Positions 1 through 11,368 are shown, counted from the first letter of the stretch. The stretch: 64,000 bases of DNA from Streptomyces luomodiensis (GCF_031679605.1 NZ_CP117522.1:6510001-6574000); one strand, 5' to 3'. Numbers and translations are program-made. Notes: generated from the letters alone by a model not told the origin.

Positions 1-30
1 TGTCGTCGCCGACGGCCGCCGCCGACGGAC

Positions 31-63
31 CGGGCCGCACCCTCGGGTGGAGGGTGCGGCCCG
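31..63. terminator. Intrinsic terminator of a gene left of the window
   Basis: A perfect 13-bp stem (31-43 with 51-63) closes a 7-nt loop. There is no U-tract, as is usual in Streptomyces. No gene in the window ends here, so it most likely terminates transcription from the left neighbour and insulates the oxidoreductase gene that starts at 194. Confidence 0.75.
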
Positions 64-193
64 TGGGCTGTTTCCGGTCCGTGCTGTTTCCGGTCCGCGG
101 GCTGGGTCCGGGCCGTGCGCCGTGTCCGGGGGCGAGCGGGGTCACATCGTGGCGTGGTTCCGTGGCGTCCCCGTGCGGCCTAGGGTCGGGATC

Positions 194-1156
194 ATGTTCG
201 CTGCCTATGCCGCACGTATCGACCGTGACCAGCCGCTGAGCGGCCTCGAACTGGGGGAGCGTCCCGAGCCGGAGGCGCGGCCCGGCTGGACGACCGTGAA
301 CGTCAAGGCCGCCTCGCTCAACCACCACGATCTGTGGTCGCTGCGCGGTGTGGGCCTCGGTGAGGAGTCGCTTCCGATGATCCTCGGCTGTGACGCGGCC
401 GGGATCGACGAGGACGGCAACGAGGTCGTCGTCCACTCCGTCATCGGCCAGAGCGGACACGGCGTCGGGCCCGACGAACCCCGCTCCATCCTCACCGAGC
501 GCTACCAGGGCACCTTCGCCGAGCGGGTGGCCGTCCCCAGCTGGAACGTGCTGCGCAAGCCCAAGGAGCTCTCCTTCGAGGAGGCCGCCTGTCTGCCCAC
601 GGCCTGGCTGACCGCGTACCGGATGCTGTTCACCAACGCGGGCGTGCGTCCGGGCGACAGCGTCCTGGTCCAGGGTGCCGGCGGCGGTGTGGCCACTGCC
701 GCGATCGTACTGGGCGCGGCCGCCGGGCTGCGGGTGCTGGCCACCAGCCGGGACGAGGCCAAGCGGGCCCGCGCCGTCGAGCTGGGCGCCGAGGGCGCGT
801 ACGAACCGGGTCAGCGGCTGCCGCGCCGGGTGGACGCCGTGATCGAGACGGTGGGCGCGGCCACCTGGTCGCATTCGGTGAAGTCCCTCAAGCCGGGCGG
901 CATCCTGGTGATCTCGGGGGCCACCAGCGGCCCCAACCCGGAGGCCACCGAGCTCAACCGGATCTTCTTCCTGGAACTGAAGGTCGTCGGCTCGACGATG
1001 GGCGGCAAGGACGAGCTGGAGGACCTGCTGAGCTTCTGCGCCGCCCGCGGGGTACGACCGGTGATCGACTCGGTGCTGCCGCTGGACCGGGCCCGTGAGG
1101 GGTTCGAGAAGATGGCGGGCGGCGATCTGTTCGGCAAGGTCGTGCTGACCGTCTGA
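194..1156 (+). CDS. Medium-chain (MDR) zinc-binding-type dehydrogenase / quinone oxidoreductase-like protein
   Basis: A 320-residue cytoplasmic NAD(P)H-dependent oxidoreductase of the medium-chain dehydrogenase/reductase superfamily. The N-terminal GroES-like half contains LNHHDLWSLRG and GCDAAGID; the Rossmann half carries the glycine-rich VQGAGGGVATAA near residues 158-170. The cysteine ligands of catalytic-zinc alcohol dehydrogenases are not at the usual N-terminal position, which favours the quinone oxidoreductase/enoyl reductase branch over a true alcohol dehydrogenase. The ATG at 194 is preceded by AGGGTCGGG. An in-frame start at 47 would lie inside the terminator hairpin and adds 49 Arg/Gly-rich residues unlike the family, so it was rejected. 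The gene stands alone, convergent with the next gene, and its substrate cannot be told. Confidence 0.85.
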   Translation: MFAAYAARIDRDQPLSGLELGERPEPEARPGWTTVNVKAASLNHHDLWSLRGVGLGEESLPMILGCDAAGIDEDGNEVVVHSVIGQSGHGVGPDEPRSILTERYQGTFAERVAVPSWNVLRKPKELSFEEAACLPTAWLTAYRMLFTNAGVRPGDSVLVQGAGGGVATAAIVLGAAAGLRVLATSRDEAKRARAVELGAEGAYEPGQRLPRRVDAVIETVGAATWSHSVKSLKPGGILVISGATSGPNPEATELNRIFFLELKVVGSTMGGKDELEDLLSFCAARGVRPVIDSVLPLDRAREGFEKMAGGDLFGKVVLTV

Positions 1157-1166
1157 CGGACATCGT

Positions 1167-1910
1167 TCACGGCGCCGACCGCGGCACGAAGCTCCGCTGG
1201 AACCGGTAGCCGCGGGACGTGGAACCCACCAGACCGGGGACGTCGCGCACCCGGTCCCAGGCGGACGATCCGGCGCGCGGCCCATCGGCCGCCATGGCCG
1301 CCTCGTACGCCTCCGCGCCGGTCCAGCGGGCGTAGGTGAGCACCCGGGCGCGATCGGTGCTCAGATGGCCCTCGCCGTCGACGATCAGATGGAAGTCGGC
1401 GGCGAGCAGGCCGGGGTCGGGCTCGCTCTCCAGAGCCTCGATGACCAGGTCGACCCAGGCCCTGCGGAGCCGGGGGTCGGGGTCGTCGAAGTCGATCTCG
1501 GCCAGGACGATCAGCCCGGGGTCCGCGGTGCCCACGGGGGCGGCCGGTGCCGAGAAGCTCCGGTAGCGCTGGTAGTGGGAGAGGCCGAGCCGCTTGATGT
1601 CCGGGACCGCGCTGTCGATCGCGTCGTTGCGCTCTTGGCGCCGGGTCCGGAAGAAGGCGTGGTACGCCGCCTCGCTGGTCCACTGGGAGTGGTGCATCAG
1701 CGTATCGCCGTCCGTGCCCGCGTAGACGTTGTAGGAGAGCAGGTCGGGGCTCGGCCAGGGGCGGTTGTCCCAGGTGGTGGCGATGGCCTCGACCGCGGCC
1801 CGCTGCCGCTCCGGTGTGCCCACGCTCCAGGTGCTGAACAGCGCGGCGCCCACCTCGGGCCGGGTGGGGTCGGGCAGCGGGCCGGGACCGGTGCTGGTCA
1901 GGGCGGACAT
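1167..1910 (-). CDS. Antibiotic biosynthesis monooxygenase (ABM)-fold protein, duplicated domain
   Basis: A 247-residue protein that appears to hold two alpha-beta ABM-like ferredoxin-fold repeats, about residues 20-110 and 130-235. Each begins with a strand-helix pair (ALFSTWSVGTPERQ; IVLAEIDFDDPDPRLRRAW) and contains a W-T-[SG]-x-E-A-Y element (QWTSEAAYHAFF; RWTGAEAYEAAM). Single-domain ABM proteins dimerise to act as cofactor-free monooxygenases or haem-degrading enzymes; this tandem form would build the dimer within one chain. There are no secretion signals. The start at 1910 follows GAGGAGACC. Its leader contains a phased GACGTC array (1941-1986). The reaction is unknown, and it could be a non-enzymatic stress protein. 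Confidence 0.75.
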   Translation of the reverse strand: MSALTSTGPGPLPDPTRPEVGAALFSTWSVGTPERQRAAVEAIATTWDNRPWPSPDLLSYNVYAGTDGDTLMHHSQWTSEAAYHAFFRTRRQERNDAIDSAVPDIKRLGLSHYQRYRSFSAPAAPVGTADPGLIVLAEIDFDDPDPRLRRAWVDLVIEALESEPDPGLLAADFHLIVDGEGHLSTDRARVLTYARWTGAEAYEAAMAADGPRAGSSAWDRVRDVPGLVGSTSRGYRFQRSFVPRSAP

Positions 1911-1940
1911 GGCGGTCTCCTCGCGGTCGGTGAAGTCGGG

Positions 1941-1986
1941 GACGTCGGTGACGTCCGGGGGACGTCGGGGGACGTCTGGGGACGTC
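1941..1986. promoter_or_regulatory. Five GACGTC palindromes at 9-11 bp spacing
   Basis: The self-complementary hexamer GACGTC occurs at 1941, 1950, 1961, 1971 and 1981, so all copies lie on nearly the same face of the helix. The array is 31-76 bp upstream of the ABM gene start at 1910. It could be a cooperative operator or just a short tandem repeat (GGGGACGTCG units). Confidence 0.4.
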
Positions 1987-1995
1987 GGGAACGCT

Positions 1996-2044
1996 GATCG
2001 GGGTCGGAGGGGCGCCCCCGTGGTGCGCCCCTCCGACCCCGATC
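1996..2044. terminator. Terminator of the PadR/DUF4097 operon
   Basis: A perfect 20-bp inverted repeat (1996-2015 with 2025-2044) with a 9-nt loop lies just downstream of the PadR stop codon at 2096 on the minus strand. It separates that operon from the ABM gene. Confidence 0.85.
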
Positions 2045-2095
2045 CTCAAACTTCAACCGCGCTTGAAGTCAACAGGGAACGGACGGAGTCCGGTC

Positions 2096-3262
2096 CTATG
2101 CCCGTCCGCCGCCCCGCAGCAGCTCGCCGATCCGTGCCGCGGCCGACCCCAGCTGATGGCGGGCGTCGGCCAGTTGGGCATCGGTCACCCCGTGGTCGCG
2201 GGCCGCGTCGCGGATGTCGTCGCGGAACCGGTCGAGCAGCCGTTCCAGATCGCGGACGGGGTCACCGGAGGGGGCGAAGTTCCTGGCCCAGTCGGGCTCT
2301 CGCACCCCGGCCGCGCCGCCGTCGTCCCCGGTCGCGCCACTGTCGTCCCCGGCCGGCCGGCCTTCCTCGCGGCCGCCCTCTGGCTTCGTCAGGTCCACCC
2401 GCTCGGCCGTGCCCTTCGGCCCGGACGTCTCGTCGTCCCAGCCTCCGCCCCAGTCCCAGCCTCCGCCCCAGTCCCAGCCGCGGTCCGAGTCCTGGCCGGA
2501 GCTTCGGTCCGAGCTTTGGTCCGAGCGCGGGGTGCCCTGCCGGGAGATCCGGCTCATCGCGCGCGACACCTCGGCCAGCCCCTCGCGCACCGCCTGCTGC
2601 CAGTCGCCCGCCCGGATGTGCTCCTGCGTCTGCTCCTGGACCCGCCGGGCGATCCGCTGGACCTCCTCGCGTGCGAACTCCTGCGCGTCCTTGGCCTGCT
2701 TACGGGCGCGCTGCGCGTCCTGCCGGGCCCGCCGGCTCTCCTCCTTCGCCCGGCGCGCCTGCTCCTTCCACTCCTCCTTCGCGCGCCGCATCTCCTCCTT
2801 CGCCTGCCGCCAGGTCTCCTTGTCGCCCCACGCCCCCTCCCACGGGCCGTGGGTGTCCTGGGTGTCGCCGGAGGCACGGGTCCGCTGGGCCGCCTCCCGC
2901 ATCTCCCGCCGCAGATCGTTCGCGGAGCCGCGGACGTCCTCCCGGATCTCGGCGGCGAGTTCGGCGACCGACTCGCGGATCTCCAGCTCCAGATCGGCCA
3001 GCTCACCGCCGCGGTCGGCCAGTTCGGCACGTCCGGCGTCGGTGAGGGAGTAGACCTTGCGGCCGCCCTCGGTGGTGTGGGTGACCAGGCCCTCGGACTC
3101 CAGCTTGGCCAGCCGTGGATAGACGGTGCCGGCCGAGGGCGCGTACAGCCCCTGGAACCGCTCCTCCAGCAGACGGATGACCTCATAGCCGTGGCGCGGC
3201 GCCTCGTCGAGCAGCTTGAGCAGATACAGGCGCAGCCGGCCGTGCGCGAATACGGGTGGCAT
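2096..3262 (-). CDS. PadR-family transcriptional regulator with long charged C-terminal extension
   Basis: A 388-residue protein. Residues 1-75 are a PadR winged helix-turn-helix (LRLYLLKLLDEAPRHGYEVI, then AGTVYPRLAKLESEGLV), where Y-P-R-L is the recognition-helix signature. PadR proteins are usually 100-200 residues. Here an Arg/Lys/Glu/Ala-rich helix, probably coiled coil, follows over about residues 80-235, then a Gly/Trp/Asp repeat (GWDWGGGWDWGGGW) and a further charged helix at the end. The start codon shares its A with the stop of the DUF4097 gene (TGATG), so translation is coupled. Dyads at 4199-4232 upstream of the operon suggest autorepression. In this family the ligand is typically a small molecule or stress signal; none can be inferred here. 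Confidence 0.9.
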   Translation of the reverse strand: MPPVFAHGRLRLYLLKLLDEAPRHGYEVIRLLEERFQGLYAPSAGTVYPRLAKLESEGLVTHTTEGGRKVYSLTDAGRAELADRGGELADLELEIRESVAELAAEIREDVRGSANDLRREMREAAQRTRASGDTQDTHGPWEGAWGDKETWRQAKEEMRRAKEEWKEQARRAKEESRRARQDAQRARKQAKDAQEFAREEVQRIARRVQEQTQEHIRAGDWQQAVREGLAEVSRAMSRISRQGTPRSDQSSDRSSGQDSDRGWDWGGGWDWGGGWDDETSGPKGTAERVDLTKPEGGREEGRPAGDDSGATGDDGGAAGVREPDWARNFAPSGDPVRDLERLLDRFRDDIRDAARDHGVTDAQLADARHQLGSAAARIGELLRGGGRA

Positions 3263-4152
3263 CAGAGGACCTTTCCCTCGGGGCCGTCGGTGGTGTCCGT
3301 GTCCGTGGCCTTGTCCGTGTCGTCCTCGGACGGTGGACGGCGCAGCAGCGCGATGGCGCCCGAGACGGTGGTGGCCTTGAGGCTGCCACGGCCCGCGCCC
3401 AGCCGGCCGGTGATCCGCTTGGCCCCCCACTGGCCGCCGACCCGCAGATCGTCGAAGCCGTTGGTGACCGAGCCGCTGGCCGTGTTGGCCTCGACCTCGG
3501 CGTCGGCGGGGTGCGGCAGCCGGATGGCGATCTCGCCGGAGACGGTGGTGAGGCCGATGTCGGAGCACTTCGGGGCGGGCGCCAGGTCGAGCACCATGTC
3601 GCCGCTGACCGACTCGGCCCGTACGGAGGGCCCCGAGCCCTCGATCACGGTGAGGTCGCCGGAGACGGAGTGGAACCGCAGCTCGCCGGTGACGGCCTGC
3701 GCCTCGACCCGGCCGGAGACGGTGTCGGCCTGGACCGGCCCGGTGAGCCGGAGCAGGGTGAAGTCGCCGGAGACACCGCGCAGGTCGGCCCGGCCCGCCA
3801 GCCCGGAGACCACGGCGGAGCCCCCGATGACGCCGACCGTGGCGTGGGTCCCGGCCGGCACGGTGAGGGTGACGTGGACGGTGCGGTCCCACTGTCCGAG
3901 CCACTTGCGGAAGCCCTTCCAGGGGAAGCCCTTCCAGGTGAGGTCGGGGTAGCCGACGCGCAGCGCGCCGCCGACGTGGGTGACCTCGAGCGGATGGCCG
4001 TCGATCTGTGTGACCTCGAGGCGGGCGGGACCGGTGCCGGCGCCGACCACGTTGACCGTGCCGCCCGCGATATGGACGTCGAGCGTGGACACCGGGTCGT
4101 CGAGGGTGAGCTTCTGTGGCGCGGTGATCGACCACTCTGATCGGGCTGACAT
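3262..4152 (-). CDS. DUF4097 beta-strand repeat protein
   Basis: A 296-residue protein of the DUF4097 (adhesin-like beta-helix) family. Repeated short strands with the motif [VT]SG[DER] recur from about residue 125 (GVSGDFTLL, TVSGRVEAQ, SVSGDLTVI, SVSGDMVLD, TVSGEIAIR, TASGSVTNG, TVSGAIALL), one per turn of a predicted parallel beta-helix. No signal peptide or membrane helix is visible, so it is likely cytoplasmic. The start at 4152 follows a GGGAGGCC-like ribosome binding site; an in-frame start at 4221 lies in the operator region and was rejected. It is first in an operon with the PadR regulator. This pairing is common in actinobacteria, but the molecular role is unknown. Confidence 0.88.
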   Translation of the reverse strand: MSARSEWSITAPQKLTLDDPVSTLDVHIAGGTVNVVGAGTGPARLEVTQIDGHPLEVTHVGGALRVGYPDLTWKGFPWKGFRKWLGQWDRTVHVTLTVPAGTHATVGVIGGSAVVSGLAGRADLRGVSGDFTLLRLTGPVQADTVSGRVEAQAVTGELRFHSVSGDLTVIEGSGPSVRAESVSGDMVLDLAPAPKCSDIGLTTVSGEIAIRLPHPADAEVEANTASGSVTNGFDDLRVGGQWGAKRITGRLGAGRGSLKATTVSGAIALLRRPPSEDDTDKATDTDTTDGPEGKVL

Positions 4153-4198
4153 CCCTGGCCTCCCCTGGCTGGACGTGCGATACGCCGACTGGACGCAA

Positions 4199-4232
4199 CA
4201 TATCGCGTCTCTGCTCAACACGATATATCGCG
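4199..4232 (-). promoter_or_regulatory. Likely PadR operator/promoter
   Basis: CGATATATCG (4221-4230) is a perfect palindrome, and a related ATATCGCG element lies about 20 bp downstream at 4200-4207, 50-70 bp upstream of the DUF4097 start. A/T-rich ATAT-centred dyads are typical of PadR-family sites, so this is the probable autoregulatory site of the operon. Confidence 0.55.
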
Positions 4233-4260
4233 GTTGCGCGGAGTCAAGCCTGGTCCGGTC

Positions 4261-4414
4261 CCGGCCGCGCTCCGCTCCTGCCGTGCTCCGCCCCGGCCGC
4301 GCTCCGCTCCTGCCGTGCTCCGCTCCGGCTGCGCTCCGCTCCTGCCGTGCTCCGCTCCTGCCGTGCTCCGCTCCTGCCGTGCTCCGCTCCTGCCGTGCTC
4401 CGCTCCTGCCGCGC
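4261..4414. repeat. 16-bp tandem repeat (minisatellite), about 9.5 copies
   Basis: The unit CCTGCCGTGCTCCGCT recurs exactly every 16 bp at 4277, 4309, 4341, 4357, 4373, 4389 and 4405. A variant, CCGGCCGCGCTCCGCT, occupies the alternate slots at 4261, 4293 and 4325. Sixteen is not a multiple of three, so the open frames across it are artefacts. It fills the space between the PadR operon promoter and the SARP box of the synthetase operon. Confidence 0.95.
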
Positions 4415-4506
4415 CTGGCCCGGCTCCGCGCACATTTCCCTCCACGGGGGCCGGAGTGCCCTCTCCCTTCCCTTCTCCGGGAAAAGCCTCCGCTCCAGGA
4501 ATGTCC

Positions 4507-4535
4507 CTAGAGTCACGCTAGAGTCCTGGTCGAGC
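4507..4535 (+). promoter_or_regulatory. SARP box: three heptamers at 11-bp spacing
   Basis: CTAGAGT (4507-4513), CTAGAGT (4518-4524) and GTCGAGC (4529-4535) form direct repeats with an exact 11-bp period. Direct heptamers spaced one helical turn apart, often TCGAG-like, are the known binding sites of Streptomyces antibiotic regulatory proteins. The site lies about 70 bp upstream of the synthetase start at 4602, and a SARP gene lies at 10478-11317. A GATACT at 4555 could be the -10 element. Confidence 0.65.
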
Positions 4536-4601
4536 ATCATGGAGGACGAATGTTCGATACTGTTACCTTCGTTAACCTCGGAATCGGGAAGGAAGAGAGC
4601 C

Positions 4602-8508
<3,907 letters not shown>

Positions 8509-8523
8509 GGAGTGGCGAACACC

Positions 8524-8922
8524 ATGGCATCACCGAACATCGAGGCCATCCGCGCCTCCTACGCCGGTTTCCGCGACCGCGACATCGAGGGCATCCTGTC
8601 GGGCCTGCACCCCGATGTGGAGTGGGTCCATCCGCAGGGGATGGACAGGTACGGGCTCGGTGGCACCAAGCGGGGCCATGCGGGGGTCAAGGAGTTCCTC
8701 GCCCATGTGCCGACCGTGCTGGGCGGGATGAGACTCACGCCGAGGGAGTTCATCGAACAGGGCGACCGGGTCGTGGTGTTCGGCACCCGTGAGGTGACCT
8801 CGTTGCGTGGTACGACCGTGACCCTGGACTTCGTCCACTCGTGGACGATGCGGGACGGCAAGGCGGCGCGGATGGAGGACATCTTCGACACCGTGGCGTT
8901 CCATGAGCTGATCGAGAGCTGA
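8524..8922 (+). CDS. NTF2-like / SnoaL-type protein, probable dehydratase partner of the SDR
   Basis: A 132-residue single-domain NTF2-like alpha+beta-barrel protein: an N-terminal helix (IRASYAGFRDRDIEGILSGL), the D-V-E-W-V-H-P strand, and the closing barrel strands TREVTSLRG and FVHSWTMRDGKAARMEDIFD. The ATG at 8524 follows GAGGAG (8507-8512), which overlaps the SDR stop, so the genes are co-transcribed and probably coupled. A GTG at 8512 overlaps the ribosome binding site and was rejected. NTF2-like proteins act as cyclases, isomerases or dehydratases. In terfestatin-type loci a stand-alone NTF2-like dehydratase (TerC) works with the SDR, which fits here. The gene ends the operon before the strong terminator at 8938-8982. 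Confidence 0.82.
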   Translation: MASPNIEAIRASYAGFRDRDIEGILSGLHPDVEWVHPQGMDRYGLGGTKRGHAGVKEFLAHVPTVLGGMRLTPREFIEQGDRVVVFGTREVTSLRGTTVTLDFVHSWTMRDGKAARMEDIFDTVAFHELIES

Positions 8923-8937
8923 CCCGAATCAACCCAC

Positions 8938-8982
8938 CGGTCGCCCGCGCCCGCGCCTCCTCGGTGCGGGCGCGGGCGACCG
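8938..8982. terminator. Bidirectional terminator
   Basis: A perfect 17-bp inverted repeat (8938-8954 with 8966-8982) with an 11-nt loop lies between the convergent NTF2-like and nitroreductase genes. Confidence 0.88.
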
Positions 8983-8991
8983 TTTCAGGTC

Positions 8992-9612
8992 TCAGACCGT
9001 ACGGAAGACCTCCTCGTACTCCAGGCGCGGCAGCCGGCCCAGCCAGGCGTCCGGACCCGGTTTGCCGATGTTGACCACACAGACCGCCGCGTGCCGCCCG
9101 TCGCCGAAGAACTCCTTGGAGACGGCCGCGTGGTCGAAGCCGACCATCGGCCCGGCGGCGAGCCCGGCGGCGCGTACGCCCAGGATGAAGTAGCCCACCT
9201 GGAGGGCGGTGTTGAAGTGCGCCGACGCCTCCCGGACGCCGGGGTCGGCGAAGATCGCCTGCGGGTTCTCCAGGAACGGCACCAGCCGCGGCAGCTCCTC
9301 ATGGAAGTCCAGGTCCGCGGCGAGCACCGCCACCAGCGGCGCCTTCGCCGTCTTCTCCTGGTTCCGCCCCGTCATATGCGCCACCAGTCGGGCGCGCGCC
9401 TCCTGCGAGCGCACCAGGACCACCCGCAGCGGCTGCTGGTTCATCGAGGTGGGGGCGTACTTGACCAGCTCGTGGATCGCGCGCACCTGCTCCTCCGTCA
9501 CCGGCTCGTCGGTGAAGGTGTTGGCCGTGCGGGCGTCCAGGAACAGTTGCCGCTGTGCCTCCGGCGCCAGGGTGAGGGGGCTCAGTGCCGCGCTGTTCTC
9601 CGGTGCGCTCAT
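8992..9612 (-). CDS. Nitroreductase-family protein (RutE/malonic semialdehyde reductase-like)
   Basis: A 206-residue FMN-dependent nitroreductase-fold protein. It has DARTANTFTDEPVTEEQVRA followed by KYAPTSMNQQPLRVVLVRS, the FMN-binding Ser/Asn/Gln signature of the RutE/HadB subfamily, and VGYFILGVRAAGLAAGPMVG near residue 140, typical of the C-terminal FMN loop. This subfamily reduces small aldehydes or quinone-like substrates with NAD(P)H. It is divergent from the TetR gene at 9729 and shares dyads in the intergenic region (9636-9687), so it is the likely TetR target. Being convergent with the terphenyl-type operon, it might act on quinone intermediates; that is inference from position only. 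Confidence 0.85.
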   Translation of the reverse strand: MSAPENSAALSPLTLAPEAQRQLFLDARTANTFTDEPVTEEQVRAIHELVKYAPTSMNQQPLRVVLVRSQEARARLVAHMTGRNQEKTAKAPLVAVLAADLDFHEELPRLVPFLENPQAIFADPGVREASAHFNTALQVGYFILGVRAAGLAAGPMVGFDHAAVSKEFFGDGRHAAVCVVNIGKPGPDAWLGRLPRLEYEEVFRTV

Positions 9613-9635
9613 GGAGCTCTCCTTGGTGAATTCAT

Positions 9636-9687
9636 TGGACTGGACGGCCTAGTCCACTGCGATGAGCGAAGGCTAGACTCACAAGTC
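9636..9687. promoter_or_regulatory. Divergent promoter region with two dyads, likely TetR operators
   Basis: TGGACT (9636-9641) and AGTCCA (9651-9656) form a 6-bp inverted repeat around a 9-nt spacer. A smaller GACT/AGTC dyad lies near 9674-9687. Both are between the divergent nitroreductase and TetR genes, where a TetR repressor usually binds. Confidence 0.5.
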
Positions 9688-9728
9688 CATCGGAGGCAAG
9701 ACCGGCTCGGAGCAAGGAGGTTGGGCCG

Positions 9729-10481
9729 TTGCGGACGGACAACGGTCCCCGGCGCAGCGCCGCGGGGCGGCCCGCGGGCCCCCAGCCCGCCAAGCGGCAG
9801 GCGATAGTGGAGGCGGCCGTGGCCGTCTTCCTGCGCGAGGGATACACCCGGGCGAGCGTGGACGTCATCGCGGACGAGGCCCGGGTGTCCAAGCAGACCG
9901 TCTACAACCACTTCGGCGGCAAGGAGCGGCTGTTCATCGCCGCCGTCGAGGAGGAGCGGGAGCGGGTGGCGGCCGGTTTCGCCGCCGGTGCCCCGGACGC
10001 CCCCGGACCGGACCGCGCCCAGGCGCCCGGCGCTCCCGGTACTCCCGGTGCTCCCGGTACTTCTGAGCCGCCCCGTGCTTCCGCTGCTCCCGGCACCGGC
10101 CCGTACGACGGCGGCGAGGCCCACGCCGCGCTGACCGCCTTCGGCCGCCGGGTGCTCGCCGTGCTCCTCGACGAACGCGCCTCCGCCCTGCGCCGCCTGG
10201 TGATCTCCGAGGTCGCCCGGCACCCCTCGCTGCGCCCCGCGTGCGCGGAGGGGGAGCCCCGGCAACTGGTCGCGTACGTCGCCGAGATGCTCGCCCGGCG
10301 CACCGACCGCGGTGAGCTGAACGTGCCGGACCCGGCTACCGCCGCCCGGCAGTTCGTGGCCCTGATCGTCCAGCAGGGGCTCCACCAGTCGATGTACGGC
10401 ACCCACCCGCTCGCCGACGAGGCGGCCGCGGCCATCTGCGAGAGCGCCGCCGATCTGCTCGTCCGCGCCTACCGCCGATGA
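9729..10481 (+). CDS. TetR/AcrR-family transcriptional regulator
   Basis: A 250-residue regulator. The N-terminal helix-turn-helix occupies about 18-68: the stretch RQAIVEAAVAVFLREGYTRA leads into VDVIADEARVSKQTVYNHFG, the Y-N-H-F signature of TetR proteins. An Ala/Pro/Gly-rich low-complexity insertion (about 85-130) separates it from a C-terminal helical domain of the TetR_C type (RRVLAVLLDERASALRRLVI). The TTG start lies behind AAGGAGG with good spacing. The stop overlaps the SARP start (ATGA at 10478-10481), so the two regulators are translationally coupled. The likely target is the divergent nitroreductase promoter and its own; the ligand is unknown. Confidence 0.88.
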   Translation: MRTDNGPRRSAAGRPAGPQPAKRQAIVEAAVAVFLREGYTRASVDVIADEARVSKQTVYNHFGGKERLFIAAVEEERERVAAGFAAGAPDAPGPDRAQAPGAPGTPGAPGTSEPPRASAAPGTGPYDGGEAHAALTAFGRRVLAVLLDERASALRRLVISEVARHPSLRPACAEGEPRQLVAYVAEMLARRTDRGELNVPDPATAARQFVALIVQQGLHQSMYGTHPLADEAAAAICESAADLLVRAYRR

Positions 10482-11317
10482 CGTCCGACGAGGTGCCGGC
10501 CCTGCGCGGGAGCGTGCTCGGACCGCTGACGCTCGGCCTCGGCGCCCGGTCCGGGGTGCCCAGCGCGATGAAGCCGCGCAAGGTGCTGTCCCTGCTGCTG
10601 CTCCACGCCGGCCGGATGGTGCCGGTGCGGTCGCTGATGGCCGAGCTGTGGGGCGATCAGCCGCCGCGTACCGGACCGACCACCCTCCAGACGTACATCC
10701 TCCATCTGCGCAAGCTGCTCGCCGAGGTGCTGGGGATGCCGTCGGCCGCCGTCGCCCGGGACGTGCTGCAGACCCGGCCCGGGGGGTACGCCATGGTGGT
10801 GGGGCCGGGCCGGCTCGACGTCCATGAGTACCGCGATCTCGTGGCCGAGGGCGAAGGCGCGCTGGGAGCCGGCGACGAGCGGACGGCGGACACCGCCTTC
10901 CGGCGGGCGCTGGCCCTCTGGCAGGGCCCGGCCCTGGTCGACGTCACCCCGCACGGCCGGCCGCTCCAGGCGGAGGTCGCCCGGCTGGAGCAGTCCCGGC
11001 TGACGGTCACCGAGCGCGGTATCGAGACCCGGCTGCGGCTCGGCGGCCATCTGGAGGTGCTCAGCGATCTCGCCTCGCTGGTCGTGGAACACCGCTTCCA
11101 CGAGGGGCTGTACGGGCAGTACATGCTCGCCCTCCACCGCTCCGGCCAGCGCACCCGCGCCCTGACCGTCTACCAGCGGCTGCGGACGGCGATGACGCAG
11201 GAACTGGGGCTGGAACCCTCGTCGAAGCTGCAACGGCTGCAACAGGCGGTGCTGGTGTCCGACCCCCGGCTGGACCACGAGGCCGGGGCGCCGGGGCGCG
11301 GTCCGGTGGTGGCGTGA
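10478..11317 (+). CDS. AfsR/SARP-family transcriptional activator
   Basis: A 279-residue single-module SARP. About residues 8-95 form an OmpR-type winged helix (KPRKVLSLLLLHAGRMVPV, then PTTLQTYILHLRKLL, the DNA-contacting helix). Residues about 100-255 form the bacterial transcriptional activation domain, with RLDVHEYRDLV at its entry and HRSGQRTRALTVYQRLR, then ELGLEPSSKLQRLQQAVL at its end, as in DnrI/ActII-4. No NB-ARC or TPR extension is present. The heptamer array at 4507-4535 is its natural candidate target, which would make it the pathway-specific activator of the synthetase operon. Coupling to the TetR gene suggests a two-layer control unit. Confidence 0.9.
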   Translation: MTSDEVPALRGSVLGPLTLGLGARSGVPSAMKPRKVLSLLLLHAGRMVPVRSLMAELWGDQPPRTGPTTLQTYILHLRKLLAEVLGMPSAAVARDVLQTRPGGYAMVVGPGRLDVHEYRDLVAEGEGALGAGDERTADTAFRRALALWQGPALVDVTPHGRPLQAEVARLEQSRLTVTERGIETRLRLGGHLEVLSDLASLVVEHRFHEGLYGQYMLALHRSGQRTRALTVYQRLRTAMTQELGLEPSSKLQRLQQAVLVSDPRLDHEAGAPGRGPVVA

Positions 11318-11368
11318 CGGTGGCCGGCACGGCCGCGCCGCCCTCGGACGGCACGGCCCACGCAGGCC

